A DNA stretch of 64,000 nucleotides, from assembly GCA_910577435.1 (NCBI GenBank), contig CAJTLV010000006.1, forward strand, positions 62,990 through 126,989. The letters run 5' to 3'. Positions 1-7,558 of the stretch are shown here, piece by piece (position 1 is the stretch's first letter; every line of letters starts with the position of its first letter). The notes beneath the pieces were generated by a model, which saw only the letters and a program-made list of their open reading frames with translations, ran no database searches and was not told the DNA's origin. The position numbers were made by a program, and so were the translations under genes. The DNA is from an uncultured Christensenella sp. (GTDB lineage Bacteria > Bacillota > Clostridia > Christensenellales > Pumilibacteraceae).

Positions 1-1
1 C

Positions 2-232
2 GAGGAAGAACCGGGTGATGAAATTCCAGTACAATATAATGGAACAATATGGGCTGATTCTATCTATAAAGCATTAAAAGAGCGTGGTATAGAAGATATT
101 TTAACATGCGGAAAATCTGATTACGAGCTTGCGAATCTAATACTTGGGAATGTTGTCGGAGATGCAATTAGCGAGCTGTTGTACAAGGCAAAAGAATTTT
201 CAACTGTCCGTTGGGAGGGCGATGACGAATGA
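2..232 (+). CDS. 3' end of an unidentified gene (partial)
   Basis: The window opens inside a reading frame that stays open for 76 codons to a TGA at 230-232. The visible C-terminus is acidic and helical, with a segment GDAISELLYKAKEF near the end, and shows no motif I can name. Its stop overlaps the start of the next gene in an ATGA arrangement, so the two are very likely co-transcribed and translationally coupled. The start lies outside the window. AT-rich codon use matches the following genes to about 5.6 kb and differs from the GC-rich core, suggesting shared foreign origin. Confidence 0.7.
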   Translation, partial: EEEPGDEIPVQYNGTIWADSIYKALKERGIEDILTCGKSDYELANLILGNVVGDAISELLYKAKEFSTVRWEGDDE

Positions 233-966
233 ACTTGATATATTTTACCAAAGATGCCTATACTTGTCTTCTTCGGGAGGTTGATGGGAACGAATCTAAA
301 TATTATTCCGATAATATTTGGCTGGATGACTATTTTAAAAACAAAGGAATATTCGATTACTGTCAAGAATCTACGCTTGATATGCCAAAGGTAGAATTAA
401 TATGCACTGACGAAGATGATCAAATTCAATACGATATAGCCAACACAAAGATATTTTATGAGGCGTATAAAAACTTAACTCCGCTACAAGCATCGGATCC
501 ACTTTTGTGGACAGCGCTTTGTCATATTCCATATCGTGAATATGTCCTTAAACGCTGGAAAAAGAAAGATGAAACGGTCACCATTGACAAACGTTTTTTT
601 GCAAGCAAGGCAAAAGCCTCTTTACTGTATTATAATGCTCTTTCCAGATTATGGTGGTCAGGTTATCTGACGTATGATGAAGAAATGAAATCTTCGAATC
701 CGTGGCATTTAACGGAAGTCTTGTTTTCACAACAGCAAATACAAAAAGATATTATTGACCAACCTTTTAGTATGAATAAAGCTATCATGAAGGGATTATT
801 GCGTGCTTTACAAAGATATTCTAACGAGAATGGACGGTTGAAGGTCGATCCGGTGCGTAAATGTTGCGATGCGTATTTGAATCACTACGGCGCCGTTTCT
901 ATTTTAGATACATTATCAATTGAAGAAATTGAGAGTTTGGTATATGAGTATATGAAGAAGAACTAA
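229..966 (+). CDS. Unidentified 245-aa protein, possible DUF6339-like
   Basis: Starts at an ATG overlapping the upstream stop by 4 nt. It is a soluble protein with no signal peptide or membrane segment. Tryptophan/aromatic clusters stand out: LLWTALCHIPYREYV around residues 88-102, LKRW, and LSRLWWSGYLTYDEE around 136-150. This spacing of W/Y motifs reminds me of the DUF6339 family, which I recall from restriction or defence gene neighbourhoods, but that is memory-based and weak. The gene ends an operon running in from the left edge; a pair of direct repeats and a hairpin follow. If the upstream gene proves to be a methylase, nuclease or helicase, a defence-island reading would be favoured. 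Confidence 0.6.
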   Translation: MNLIYFTKDAYTCLLREVDGNESKYYSDNIWLDDYFKNKGIFDYCQESTLDMPKVELICTDEDDQIQYDIANTKIFYEAYKNLTPLQASDPLLWTALCHIPYREYVLKRWKKKDETVTIDKRFFASKAKASLLYYNALSRLWWSGYLTYDEEMKSSNPWHLTEVLFSQQQIQKDIIDQPFSMNKAIMKGLLRALQRYSNENGRLKVDPVRKCCDAYLNHYGAVSILDTLSIEEIESLVYEYMKKN

Positions 967-988
967 TATATTAAGTGTTTTACCTTTT

Positions 989-1057
989 GAAAAAGTGTTT
1001 TTTTGTATAACTCACTATCAGAAACACCCCCGAAAAGTGTTATTTTGTACAACACAC
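989..1057. repeat. Two-copy 27-bp direct repeat, 42-bp period
   Basis: Copy 1 (989-1015) and copy 2 (1031-1057) share the pattern GAAAA-AGTGTT-TTTTGTA-AAC-CAC with a few mismatches. They lie just downstream of the 245-aa gene. They could be protein-binding sites or one end of a mobile cassette. No further copies are visible in the window. Confidence 0.55.
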
Positions 1058-1069
1058 ACAAATAAGAAT

Positions 1070-1107
1070 AATCCGAACTTAATCTTCACAAGAGATTGGT
1101 TCGGATT
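1070..1107. repeat. Hairpin; left copy of an inverted repeat bracketing a cassette
   Basis: The arms AATCCGAAC (1070-1078) and GTTCGGATT (1099-1107) pair, and inside them AATCT/AGATT pairs again, giving a strong stem-loop followed by a T-rich stretch. It may act as a terminator for the left operon. Its reverse complement is closely matched at 4253-4295, so the four-gene segment between is enclosed by an inverted repeat. Confidence 0.65.
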
Positions 1108-1318
1108 TATTTTGTGGGTAAAATGATATTATCGTATTGACAGGTAAGTCAATGCACGTAATAGCTATATTATTCCGCTGATTTTTCTTGTGTTATTCTC
1201 ATAAATATGCTATAATTCCACTATAACTTAATCTCTATTTGATATTAAGTAAAGCGAGTTTAAAATATGAGTAAGCAATTGAGACTTTCTTTGTGGTACA
1301 CTTAAATGGAGGTAAATT

Positions 1319-1714
1319 ATGTGGTGTTTTAAAGTAACAGCGAAATGCGGTCATGTGGGTAGACGCCATTACATAGTCAAGGATTTTTATATATTGGCTC
1401 ATAATGGTAAAGAGGCGGCCTTCAAAGTCAGATATTTGCCGCGAGTAAAGCATGATAGAAAAGATGCTATCATTTCAGTCGTGGCAATAACGAAAGTCGA
1501 GTATTTGATCGGGAAAGCAGCACAAGCGGACGATCCGTATTTTCATGTTCACAGCTCAACTGAACAAAGACGATGCGGAGCGGTAGATTATGATGTGATA
1601 CTTCCGGAGATAGAAATCCCTAAACGTTCAAAAAGTAAAAATCCGATCTATTACAATAAACTAGCAAGGATAATACGCAGAGATACACAACGTCGATTGT
1701 TGGGAGAAATATAA
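1319..1714 (+). CDS. Small conserved-type protein with CGHVGRRHYI motif
   Basis: A 131-aa basic protein with no membrane segment. The N-terminus has WCFKVTAKCGHVGRRHYIVK, which looks like half of a zinc knuckle (one C-G-H), followed by LPRVKHDRKDAIISV. I have the impression of similar hypothetical proteins in gut Clostridia mobile regions, but cannot assign a function. The stop overlaps the next start (TAATG), so it is the first gene of a coupled four-gene unit with two XRE regulators and a small protein. The preceding 350 bases hold only the repeats and hairpin described separately. Confidence 0.7.
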   Translation: MWCFKVTAKCGHVGRRHYIVKDFYILAHNGKEAAFKVRYLPRVKHDRKDAIISVVAITKVEYLIGKAAQADDPYFHVHSSTEQRRCGAVDYDVILPEIEIPKRSKSKNPIYYNKLARIIRRDTQRRLLGEI

Positions 1715-3042
1715 TGGATAAGAAAAAAATAGGCGCTTTTCTAAAAGAATTGCGAAAAGAGAATGGTTTGACACAAGACGAGTTTGCTTGTGCGTTTAGT
1801 AAATCTTGTTTTGGAAATGTCGGCATTATTTCCGATGCTGCTATCAGCAAATGGGAGCGTGGTGAATCAATGCCTAATATAAACGATATTCAACAATTGG
1901 CGCATTTTTATGGTATTACCATAGACGAAATCTTAAATGGGGAAAGAGTAATCAATATAGATTTTGATGAAAAATATTTTCTTTCAAATCCGAGTTGGTA
2001 CATAGATGCACCGAAGGAAGTAAATTTGTATGAAATCAGAGAAAAACAAGAGCTTGAAATAGAAACGAGATTCAAAGCGCTGTTAAGGAAGATGATAATC
2101 GATGGATTGACATTAGCGGAAAATGCAGAGTTCGATTATTTGGTAGCTAATTTTTACACGGTTTATTTAGATGACGAATCGGAAGATACTGCCGATTTTA
2201 TTAAGAACTTAAAATTTCACATCTTTAAGACGTCAGCTTTGATGCATAAATCTTCGCTTGATGAAAAGTTTTGGGAAGTATATAAGTTGTTTGAAAGCCA
2301 CTTTATGCAAACGGTAAAACGAGATATTTGCGATGACATAGAAAATGCGGAAGATATCTTGCGAAATCGCGTGAGAAATCTTGAAGTGTTTGAAAAAGAT
2401 ATGTTGCTTGCGGCATTACAGGTAGAAAACATAACAAATTGCTATGGAATACAGGATAACAATATGGCAAAGTTCAGAAGCGATTCGCATAGCATTTATG
2501 AAAAAACATATAATCGTCCTTATGATGAAGAACGGTTAACTAAAATAGCTATTAAGTTGCTCGTGGAGTGCGGCGCAAGGCTAAATCCGTTACTTTTAGG
2601 TTATCAACGTGACAAAATTATAAAAATCGATATTTTGGATAGGCTCATTGAACTTTATGATAAATTCAAAAAGCCGATAATAATTCCTGTTTATGAAGAT
2701 CAAGTTTATAATTTTTATGAAGCGGATAATACGCCTGCAAACCGCAAAAAACGAGGCTATGATAATTGGGACGAAGTGTTAGATGAAACAGAGTATTCCG
2801 ATTTAGAGCGCAGATTATATAACGGTGAACGAGTATTGGAAAAAGTCGTTCCAGAATGGGTGGGCGGTAAGAACGAAGATGAGATGATAAAATATATGTG
2901 GTCGATAATAAGCGAGCTATCATTAAAAGATTATCTTTCGGCACGCGATGAGAAATTGACGGCAGAACTTATTAGTCGGTTGGATGAATTATGTTTGGAA
3001 GACATTAGACGGACTTTTTTCACAAGGAGGCAGAGCGCATGA
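1714..3042 (+). CDS. XRE-family regulator with long C-terminal domain
   Basis: A 442-aa protein. Residues 5-75 form a helix-turn-helix of the Cro/C1 type: LKELRKENGLTQDEF starts it and DAAISKWERGESMPNINDIQQLAHFYG contains the recognition helix. The rest (about 80-442) is a charged helical region with no motif I recognise. It overlaps its upstream partner by one base (TAATG) and its downstream partner by four (ATGA). Two consecutive XRE proteins with long unrelated C-termini suggest ligand- or partner-sensing regulators rather than simple phage repressors. Codon use is AT-rich like the rest of the cassette. Confidence 0.85.
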   Translation: MDKKKIGAFLKELRKENGLTQDEFACAFSKSCFGNVGIISDAAISKWERGESMPNINDIQQLAHFYGITIDEILNGERVINIDFDEKYFLSNPSWYIDAPKEVNLYEIREKQELEIETRFKALLRKMIIDGLTLAENAEFDYLVANFYTVYLDDESEDTADFIKNLKFHIFKTSALMHKSSLDEKFWEVYKLFESHFMQTVKRDICDDIENAEDILRNRVRNLEVFEKDMLLAALQVENITNCYGIQDNNMAKFRSDSHSIYEKTYNRPYDEERLTKIAIKLLVECGARLNPLLLGYQRDKIIKIDILDRLIELYDKFKKPIIIPVYEDQVYNFYEADNTPANRKKRGYDNWDEVLDETEYSDLERRLYNGERVLEKVVPEWVGGKNEDEMIKYMWSIISELSLKDYLSARDEKLTAELISRLDELCLEDIRRTFFTRRQSA

Positions 3043-4037
3043 ACGCTTATATAAAATCGCTTATGGACGGGCGCGGAATCAATCAAAAAGAACTTGCCGA
3101 AATTCTCGGTATTTCGCCTGCGGCAGTAAGTCAATGGAAAGAGTGTTATACGATGAGCGTAGAAACTTTATTTACGCTGTCAAAGCTGTTTCAAGTATCT
3201 GTTGAAGAACTTGTTACAGAAAAAAATGCCAATGAAACTCCCGAGCAAAAATGTGATCGTATGTATAATCTTGACGGATATGAATGGTCTGAACTTATTG
3301 AAGATGACGACGAGGAGGCTATGTTGCGGTATTTAGAAAAATTGAGCAACGTAAATTCTCGGTTTTATAAATTACTTTATAAAAAGATGAAAGGTAATAT
3401 AAATATCTTAGAATCTGATGAGTTATCACATCTTGAAAAATATTTTCGCAGCGACCCATGGCAAAGTGCATATTTTTACGATAAGCGCTTTGACCGTCCT
3501 ACGAATGAAATGATTGATTGGATTGCCGAGATATTAAACGAAGCAATAGGAATCGAAAATCTGAACGCAATTACTTGGGAGCTACAACGAATTTACCAAA
3601 ATCAAAAAATGATTTCATTCGAGCAAGTTTGCGAAACACAAGACGATGATTTGATTTATATGTGGTACAGTGCTTTGACACAGGAGAACAAAGATGCTTT
3701 CCTTACGAATTGGTATCGTCAGAAAGTTGATAATTCTATTCTCTATGAACTTATAAAGCGCGGCGGCAGAATTATATGCGCCGATTCCGATTTGCCGCAT
3801 ATAAACTTCGATAGAGCAGATTTAGATAAATTCGAGGGAGAGAAGCGGTCGTTAAAGCATTTGGACGCAGTGAAAAAAATATGTTGGGATATGCGCGGTC
3901 GTTATGCACGTATATCTTATGAACAGTATCAAGTTATAATAAATAAATCCGCAATAGAAAAGGTCGAAGCGGAGCATAAATATAAAAAGAAAAACCCTAT
4001 TAAATATTGGGAGTATGTCAAACAAGGGAGGATATAA
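3039..4037 (+). CDS. Second XRE-family regulator
   Basis: A 332-aa protein preceded by AAGGAGG. Residues 5-60 form an HTH_3 domain, with INQKELAEILGISPAAVSQWK holding helices 2-3. The C-terminus carries no recognisable domain; it is rich in Y/W/D and ends in a basic tail. It overlaps the upstream XRE gene by 4 nt, so the two are translationally coupled and probably work together or form a hetero-oligomer. The DNA-binding role is established for the HTH family; the target is unknown. Candidate targets are the repeats at 989-1107. Confidence 0.85.
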   Translation: MNAYIKSLMDGRGINQKELAEILGISPAAVSQWKECYTMSVETLFTLSKLFQVSVEELVTEKNANETPEQKCDRMYNLDGYEWSELIEDDDEEAMLRYLEKLSNVNSRFYKLLYKKMKGNINILESDELSHLEKYFRSDPWQSAYFYDKRFDRPTNEMIDWIAEILNEAIGIENLNAITWELQRIYQNQKMISFEQVCETQDDDLIYMWYSALTQENKDAFLTNWYRQKVDNSILYELIKRGGRIICADSDLPHINFDRADLDKFEGEKRSLKHLDAVKKICWDMRGRYARISYEQYQVIINKSAIEKVEAEHKYKKKNPIKYWEYVKQGRI

Positions 4038-4038
4038 A

Positions 4039-4227
4039 ATGGGCAAAGGATACGGAGTATCGGGATATACCCATACGCAGAAACAGTTGGACGATTATGC
4101 AAATCAGCACAATCCAAATAATCACGCATATTGGGACAATTTAGACAATCACGCCAATCAGTGCAATCCGAATAACTACGCATATTGGAGTAGTCGTTAT
4201 TGTGATGAAGAAGATGATGACGATTGA
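4039..4227 (+). CDS. Small repeat protein (YANQHNPNN repeats)
   Basis: I chose the ATG at 4039 because GGGAGG lies just upstream (4026-4031); an in-frame GTG at 4015 inside the previous gene is less likely. The 62-aa product begins MGKGYGVSGYTHTQKQLDDY and contains two units of Y/HANQ-NPNN-AYW spaced about 18 residues apart, then an acidic tail EEDDDD. The repeat suggests a small folded or metal-binding module, but I cannot assign a function. It is the last gene of the inverted-repeat-bounded cassette. Confidence 0.65.
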   Translation: MGKGYGVSGYTHTQKQLDDYANQHNPNNHAYWDNLDNHANQCNPNNYAYWSSRYCDEEDDDD

Positions 4228-4252
4228 AATATTGTTGCAATCTTATTAGAGG

Positions 4253-4295
4253 AGCCAATCTCTTGTAAAACTAAGTTCGGATTATTTTTATTTAT
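4253..4295. repeat. Right copy of the cassette-bounding inverted repeat
   Basis: The stretch CCAATCTCTTGT...TAAGTTCGGATTATT...TTATTT matches the reverse complement of 1062-1099 with one gap and a few substitutions over about 42 bases. This copy lacks the second arm, so it does not itself form the full hairpin of the left copy. Confidence 0.6.
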
Positions 4296-4399
4296 CTTTG
4301 TAATACGAAAACATCGCCTTTTTGATATTAATATATTTTGGACGAAATAAAATTCGCCGTATTGTAAAACCGTAGCTTTTAATAATGCAAACCGTTTAA

Positions 4400-4645
4400 T
4401 TAGAAAAGGCTTTTACTCATTAAGTCGTCTTTTATTTTTCGTAGATTAAGGCAAAACTGTTCGCTCGCAGGTGTGAGTTTTGCGCCTTTACCCGAACGTT
4501 CGAAAATGCGAAAACCTATTTCTTCTTCCAACTGTTGTACTTGGTAAGATAGCGACGGTTGGCTGATGAATAGATTTTCAGCCGCTTTGGAAAAGTTCAG
4601 AGTATTTGCAAGTTCTAATGCGCAGTCTATTTGCTTTGTATTCAA
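4400..4645 (-). pseudogene. LysR-family regulator, N-terminal fragment
   Basis: The likely start is TTG at 4645-4643, preceded by AAGGCG. The 81-residue product is a clean LysR winged helix-turn-helix (ALELANTLNFSKAAENLFIS then QPSLSYQVQQLEEEIG, ending at LTPA-EQF). It stops about 20 residues later, whereas the family is about 300 aa with a periplasmic-binding-like effector domain. It is therefore a truncated remnant that could bind DNA but not sense an effector. It is divergent from the acetyltransferase gene, the classic LysR layout. Confidence 0.8.
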
Positions 4646-4657
4646 AAAAATCGCCTT

Positions 4658-4687
4658 ATAAAAAATCAATAGATTTTATGCTATAAT
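4658..4687 (+). promoter_or_regulatory. LysR-box-like dyad overlapping a TATAAT box
   Basis: Bases 4658-4679 form an imperfect dyad (ATAAAA-AATC-AATA-GATT-TTAT) with the T-N11-A look of a LysR box. It is immediately followed by TATAAT at 4682-4687. The position between the divergent LysR fragment and the acetyltransferase fits an operator/promoter for the latter. Confidence 0.5.
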
Positions 4688-4718
4688 ATTCTCGTGGGAA
4701 AATTCAGGAGTAAAAGCT

Positions 4719-5318
4719 ATGGGAAAGAAAGAAGAAATAATTGTAGATATGGCAAGCCCCGATTTTAAGAGTACGGCGCGGGAATTAACGAGATGCAGGA
4801 AGCTCTGCTATAAAATCAATCACACCGAGCCGATGACGGACGAGTTCAACGCTTTGGTGTCCGAGCTTTTTGAGGGCAGGTTAGACAGCACAAGCGGATT
4901 TATGCCGCCTTTGCAGATAGATATGGCAAGCAACGTGCATATCGGTAAAAACGTATTTATCAATAACGATTTTCTTTGTATGGCGCGTGGCGGCATTACT
5001 ATTGAGGACGGTGTTATGATTGCGCCGAGAGTAATGGTGCTTACGGCAAATCACGATTTATACAATCACTATGTTTTGAAATGCAGTCCCGTGCGTATAT
5101 GCAGAAATGCGTGGATAGGTGCAGGAGCGATTATACTTGCAGGTGTAACGATAGGCGAAAACGCTATCGTTGCCGCAGGTGCGGTAGTAACGAAAGACGT
5201 TGCGCCCAACACGGTTGTCGGCGGTAATCCCGCAAAAATAATAAAGTTATTCAGGTGTAAGCGCATCCGTATTTCACACAACCCGAACTTCGTGTTACGC
5301 TTGACAGGCATGATATAA
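4719..5318 (+). CDS. Maltose/galactoside-type O-acetyltransferase with a scrambled C-terminus
   Basis: A 199-aa protein of the NodL/LacA/Maa left-handed beta-helix family, which moves acetyl from acetyl-CoA to sugars. Residues 5-60 are the mac domain. Hexapeptide repeats follow, with VHIGKNVFINNDF, IEDGVMIAPRVM and the catalytic-type His of TANHD near 108. Homologues normally end near GGNPAKIIK (about 171-179). Here the frame continues LFRCKRIRISHNPNF and so on for about 20 residues, because it has been joined by deletion to an aldo/keto reductase gene read in another frame. The enzyme core looks complete. Confidence 0.85.
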   Translation: MGKKEEIIVDMASPDFKSTARELTRCRKLCYKINHTEPMTDEFNALVSELFEGRLDSTSGFMPPLQIDMASNVHIGKNVFINNDFLCMARGGITIEDGVMIAPRVMVLTANHDLYNHYVLKCSPVRICRNAWIGAGAIILAGVTIGENAIVAAGAVVTKDVAPNTVVGGNPAKIIKLFRCKRIRISHNPNFVLRLTGMI

Positions 5319-5629
5319 AATTGATGAGTTGGTATCCGCTCGGACACGGTGATAGCTCGCTTATAAATGAGCCGATTTTCAAAAAACTCGGCGAAAAATA
5401 CGGCAAGACTTCCGCACAGATTTGTTTGCGTTGGCACGTTGATATGGGTTTTATCGTTATACCGGGAAGTAAAAATTCCAAACACATTGCCGAAAACCTC
5501 GACATTCTCGATTTTTCGCTTACTGCCGAAGAAATGGCGGAAATCGCAAAGTTGGATAAGGGCAAAAGATACTATCACCGCACCGATGCACAGCTTGTAC
5601 AGTTCTCTGCTTGGCGACCTGATTTTTGA
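5240..5629 (+). pseudogene. Aldo/keto reductase, C-terminal remnant
   Basis: Read in the frame at position 5249, the sequence gives IQV-stop-AHPYFTQPELR and then HDIKLMSWYPLGHGD, RWHVDMGFIVIPGSKN and FSLTAEEMAEIAKLD. These are the characteristic second half of an NADPH-dependent aldo/keto reductase (the HP..Q motif, WYPLGHGD, IPGSK for NADP binding). The N-terminal half with the catalytic Tyr/Lys is missing. One in-frame TAA (5258-5260) sits where homologues have Glu. The left boundary coincides with the end of the acetyltransferase domain, so a deletion fused the two genes. It is almost certainly non-functional. Confidence 0.8.
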
Positions 5630-5640
5630 TTTTTATATGG

Positions 5641-5863
5641 ATCAGTTACGGTGTTGTCGGATTATTACGGTACAATTTATTTTGGGATAACACTCCGTTT
5701 TGCATCCCGGCGTCGTCATCTCTTTCCGCCAAAAGTCCATCAACGCTCTGCCGTAACCTTTCCTTCTATATTTTTCATCAATATATAAAAGCGTGACTGC
5801 GGATATCTGATAGCGCCCGCTCAGCCTGCGGAGATGTTTTTCGGTAAACGTCTCGGCAGTTGA
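5641..5863. pseudogene. GNAT acetyltransferase remnant with an internally inverted segment
   Basis: Plus strand 5641-5703 reads ISYGVVGLLRYNLFWDNTPFC, the entry to the GNAT core. The next part, TLLYIDEKYRRKGYGRALMDFW and KEMTTPG, with the acetyl-CoA signature R-R-K-G-Y-G, is found on the minus strand, read from about 5794 down to 5709. The plus strand then resumes with YLIAPAQPAEMFFGKRLG and a stop at 5861-5863. Re-inverting roughly 5704-5800 restores one continuous GNAT frame. The N-terminus is also missing, so this is a decayed gene. Confidence 0.7.
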
Positions 5864-5991
5864 TCGTTTATGGAGTTTTATACGGCAGAGTGAAGCCGAC
5901 ATTGCCGTTTAGCGACGGATATGTCGGTTTTTCGTTTGCGGTCGCGTTCTTATTTCCGTAATATTTTTTTGTAAAAATCGTATTTATTCGG

Positions 5992-6020
5992 TTGCGGTTT
6001 TTCGATAGAAGTACTATAAT
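5992..6020 (+). promoter_or_regulatory. Sigma-A promoter of the MATE gene
   Basis: TTGCGG (5992-5997), 17-bp spacer, perfect TATAAT (6015-6020). The predicted transcript start falls only about 4 nt before the ATG at 6031, so the leader is extremely short. Confidence 0.75.
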
Positions 6021-6030
6021 AAGCGGCGAA

Positions 6031-7422
6031 ATGGTGAAAGGAAAAACTTTCAATTTAACGACGGGCAACATCTGGAAGGTATTACTTAGGTATACGCTTC
6101 CGCTGTTCGGCAGTGCGTTCATTCAGCAACTTTACTCTTTGGTCGATCTGCTTGTAGTGGGTAATTTCGCGGCAGAGGGCGCGTTGGCGGTAGACGCTAT
6201 CGGAAACGCGACGGTGATAATCAACGTATTGTTGGCTTTCGCTTTGGGTGCAAACGGCGGTTGTTCGGTCGTGATCGCGAGATACTTGGGTCTGAAAGAC
6301 GGCAAGGGCGCGCGTGAGACGGTGAATACGGCGTTTATATCGTATTCGGTTTTGTGTGCGGTGATAATGGCTTTGGGATTCGGACTTGCGTCGCTTGCTC
6401 TAAAAGGACTAAGCGTACACGATATGTACTTCGACGACTGTCTGCTCTATTTGTACATATATATGGGGTCGTTGCCGTTTGTTATGCTGTACAATCTCGG
6501 ATGCGGGATTTGCACCGCGCTCGGCGACAGCAAAACGCCGTTTATTTTCTTGGTTGTTTCGTCGGTGCTTAATATAGGTTTGGACCTGCTGTTCGTCTGT
6601 TTGTTCAAAATGGACGTTGCGGGCGCGGCATGGGCGACTTTCATTTCACAGGCGATAGCGGGAGTGCTGACGCTCGTTGTGGTGTGCCGTAAAATGCGGG
6701 CTGTCGTTGCCGACTCGAAACCGCGCAAATTCAATTCTATAATACTGAAATCGCTTACCGTCACATCCGTACCTATCATTTTGCAACAGAGTTTTGTTTC
6801 CGTCGGCAATTTTTTCGTCAACAAGTGTATAAACGGTATTGACGAAACGGGCGACGCTACGACCGGTTTTACGACGGCGTTCAAGCTGCTCGTTATGGCA
6901 ACAATGAGTATGGTTACAATGTCGAACGGATTTACGAACTTTGCCGCGCAGAACAGAGCGGCGGGCGAATATAAGCGCGTGCGCAAAGGGTTTTGGGTGA
7001 TGCTGTGCTACATACTTGCCGTATCCGTTTTGTTTTTGGTGGCGTTCGTCGCGTTCCCTGAATTTTTTACATCGTTGTTTGTTCAGAAGGATAAACTTAC
7101 GCCCGTCGCGCTGGAATATTCTGCGATGTTCTTGCGGATAGTTTGCTGTTTTCTGCCTGTGGTGGGGATCAAAATAACTGCGGACGGAATGGTGCGAGGT
7201 TGCGGCGGCAATCTCGGTTTTACAATAAGCACGTTTTCCGATCTGGTACTTCGCGTCGCGCTCGTTTTTACTTTGGTCGGGGTCGGCTGGGGGTTTGCGG
7301 GCGTGTGCTGGGCGTGGACTATAGGGTGGAGCTTGGGGACGGTGATCGCGGTTGTGTTCTGTTATTTTCAAATGGCAAAGCTCCGCAAGGAATCTTCGAT
7401 CGCCGATTCGGCTGCGAAGTAA
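6031..7422 (+). CDS. MATE-family multidrug/toxin efflux transporter
   Basis: A 463-aa protein with about 12 hydrophobic segments. It begins MVKGKTFNLTTGNIWKVLLRYTLPLFGSAFIQQLYSLVD-like, the usual DinF/NorM-type start with a bulky first helix. Duplicated halves (about 15-230 and 240-455) are typical of MATE antiporters, which use Na+ or H+ gradients to export cationic compounds. I chose ATG 6031 because the -10 box ends at 6020, ruling out the upstream TTG at 5992. It appears monocistronic: the next gene has its own promoter at 7492-7521. The substrate cannot be inferred. Confidence 0.9.
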   Translation: MVKGKTFNLTTGNIWKVLLRYTLPLFGSAFIQQLYSLVDLLVVGNFAAEGALAVDAIGNATVIINVLLAFALGANGGCSVVIARYLGLKDGKGARETVNTAFISYSVLCAVIMALGFGLASLALKGLSVHDMYFDDCLLYLYIYMGSLPFVMLYNLGCGICTALGDSKTPFIFLVVSSVLNIGLDLLFVCLFKMDVAGAAWATFISQAIAGVLTLVVVCRKMRAVVADSKPRKFNSIILKSLTVTSVPIILQQSFVSVGNFFVNKCINGIDETGDATTGFTTAFKLLVMATMSMVTMSNGFTNFAAQNRAAGEYKRVRKGFWVMLCYILAVSVLFLVAFVAFPEFFTSLFVQKDKLTPVALEYSAMFLRIVCCFLPVVGIKITADGMVRGCGGNLGFTISTFSDLVLRVALVFTLVGVGWGFAGVCWAWTIGWSLGTVIAVVFCYFQMAKLRKESSIADSAAK

Positions 7423-7491
7423 ATGTATATTAAGTCGACTGTATAAATGAAAAATCGTATTTGGGATTTTTCGATAAAATATGTTAAAAAG

Positions 7492-7521
7492 TTGCATTTT
7501 CAATTACGGGTGTGCTATAAT
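7492..7521 (+). promoter_or_regulatory. Promoter of the scaffold/GGGtGRT operon
   Basis: TTGCAT (7492-7497), 18-bp spacer, TATAAT (7516-7521). A clear AAGGA ribosome site follows at 7545-7549, before the ATG at 7559. Confidence 0.75.
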
Positions 7522-7558
7522 TATAATGCCTAAAAAAATATTAAAAGGATGAACGGTT

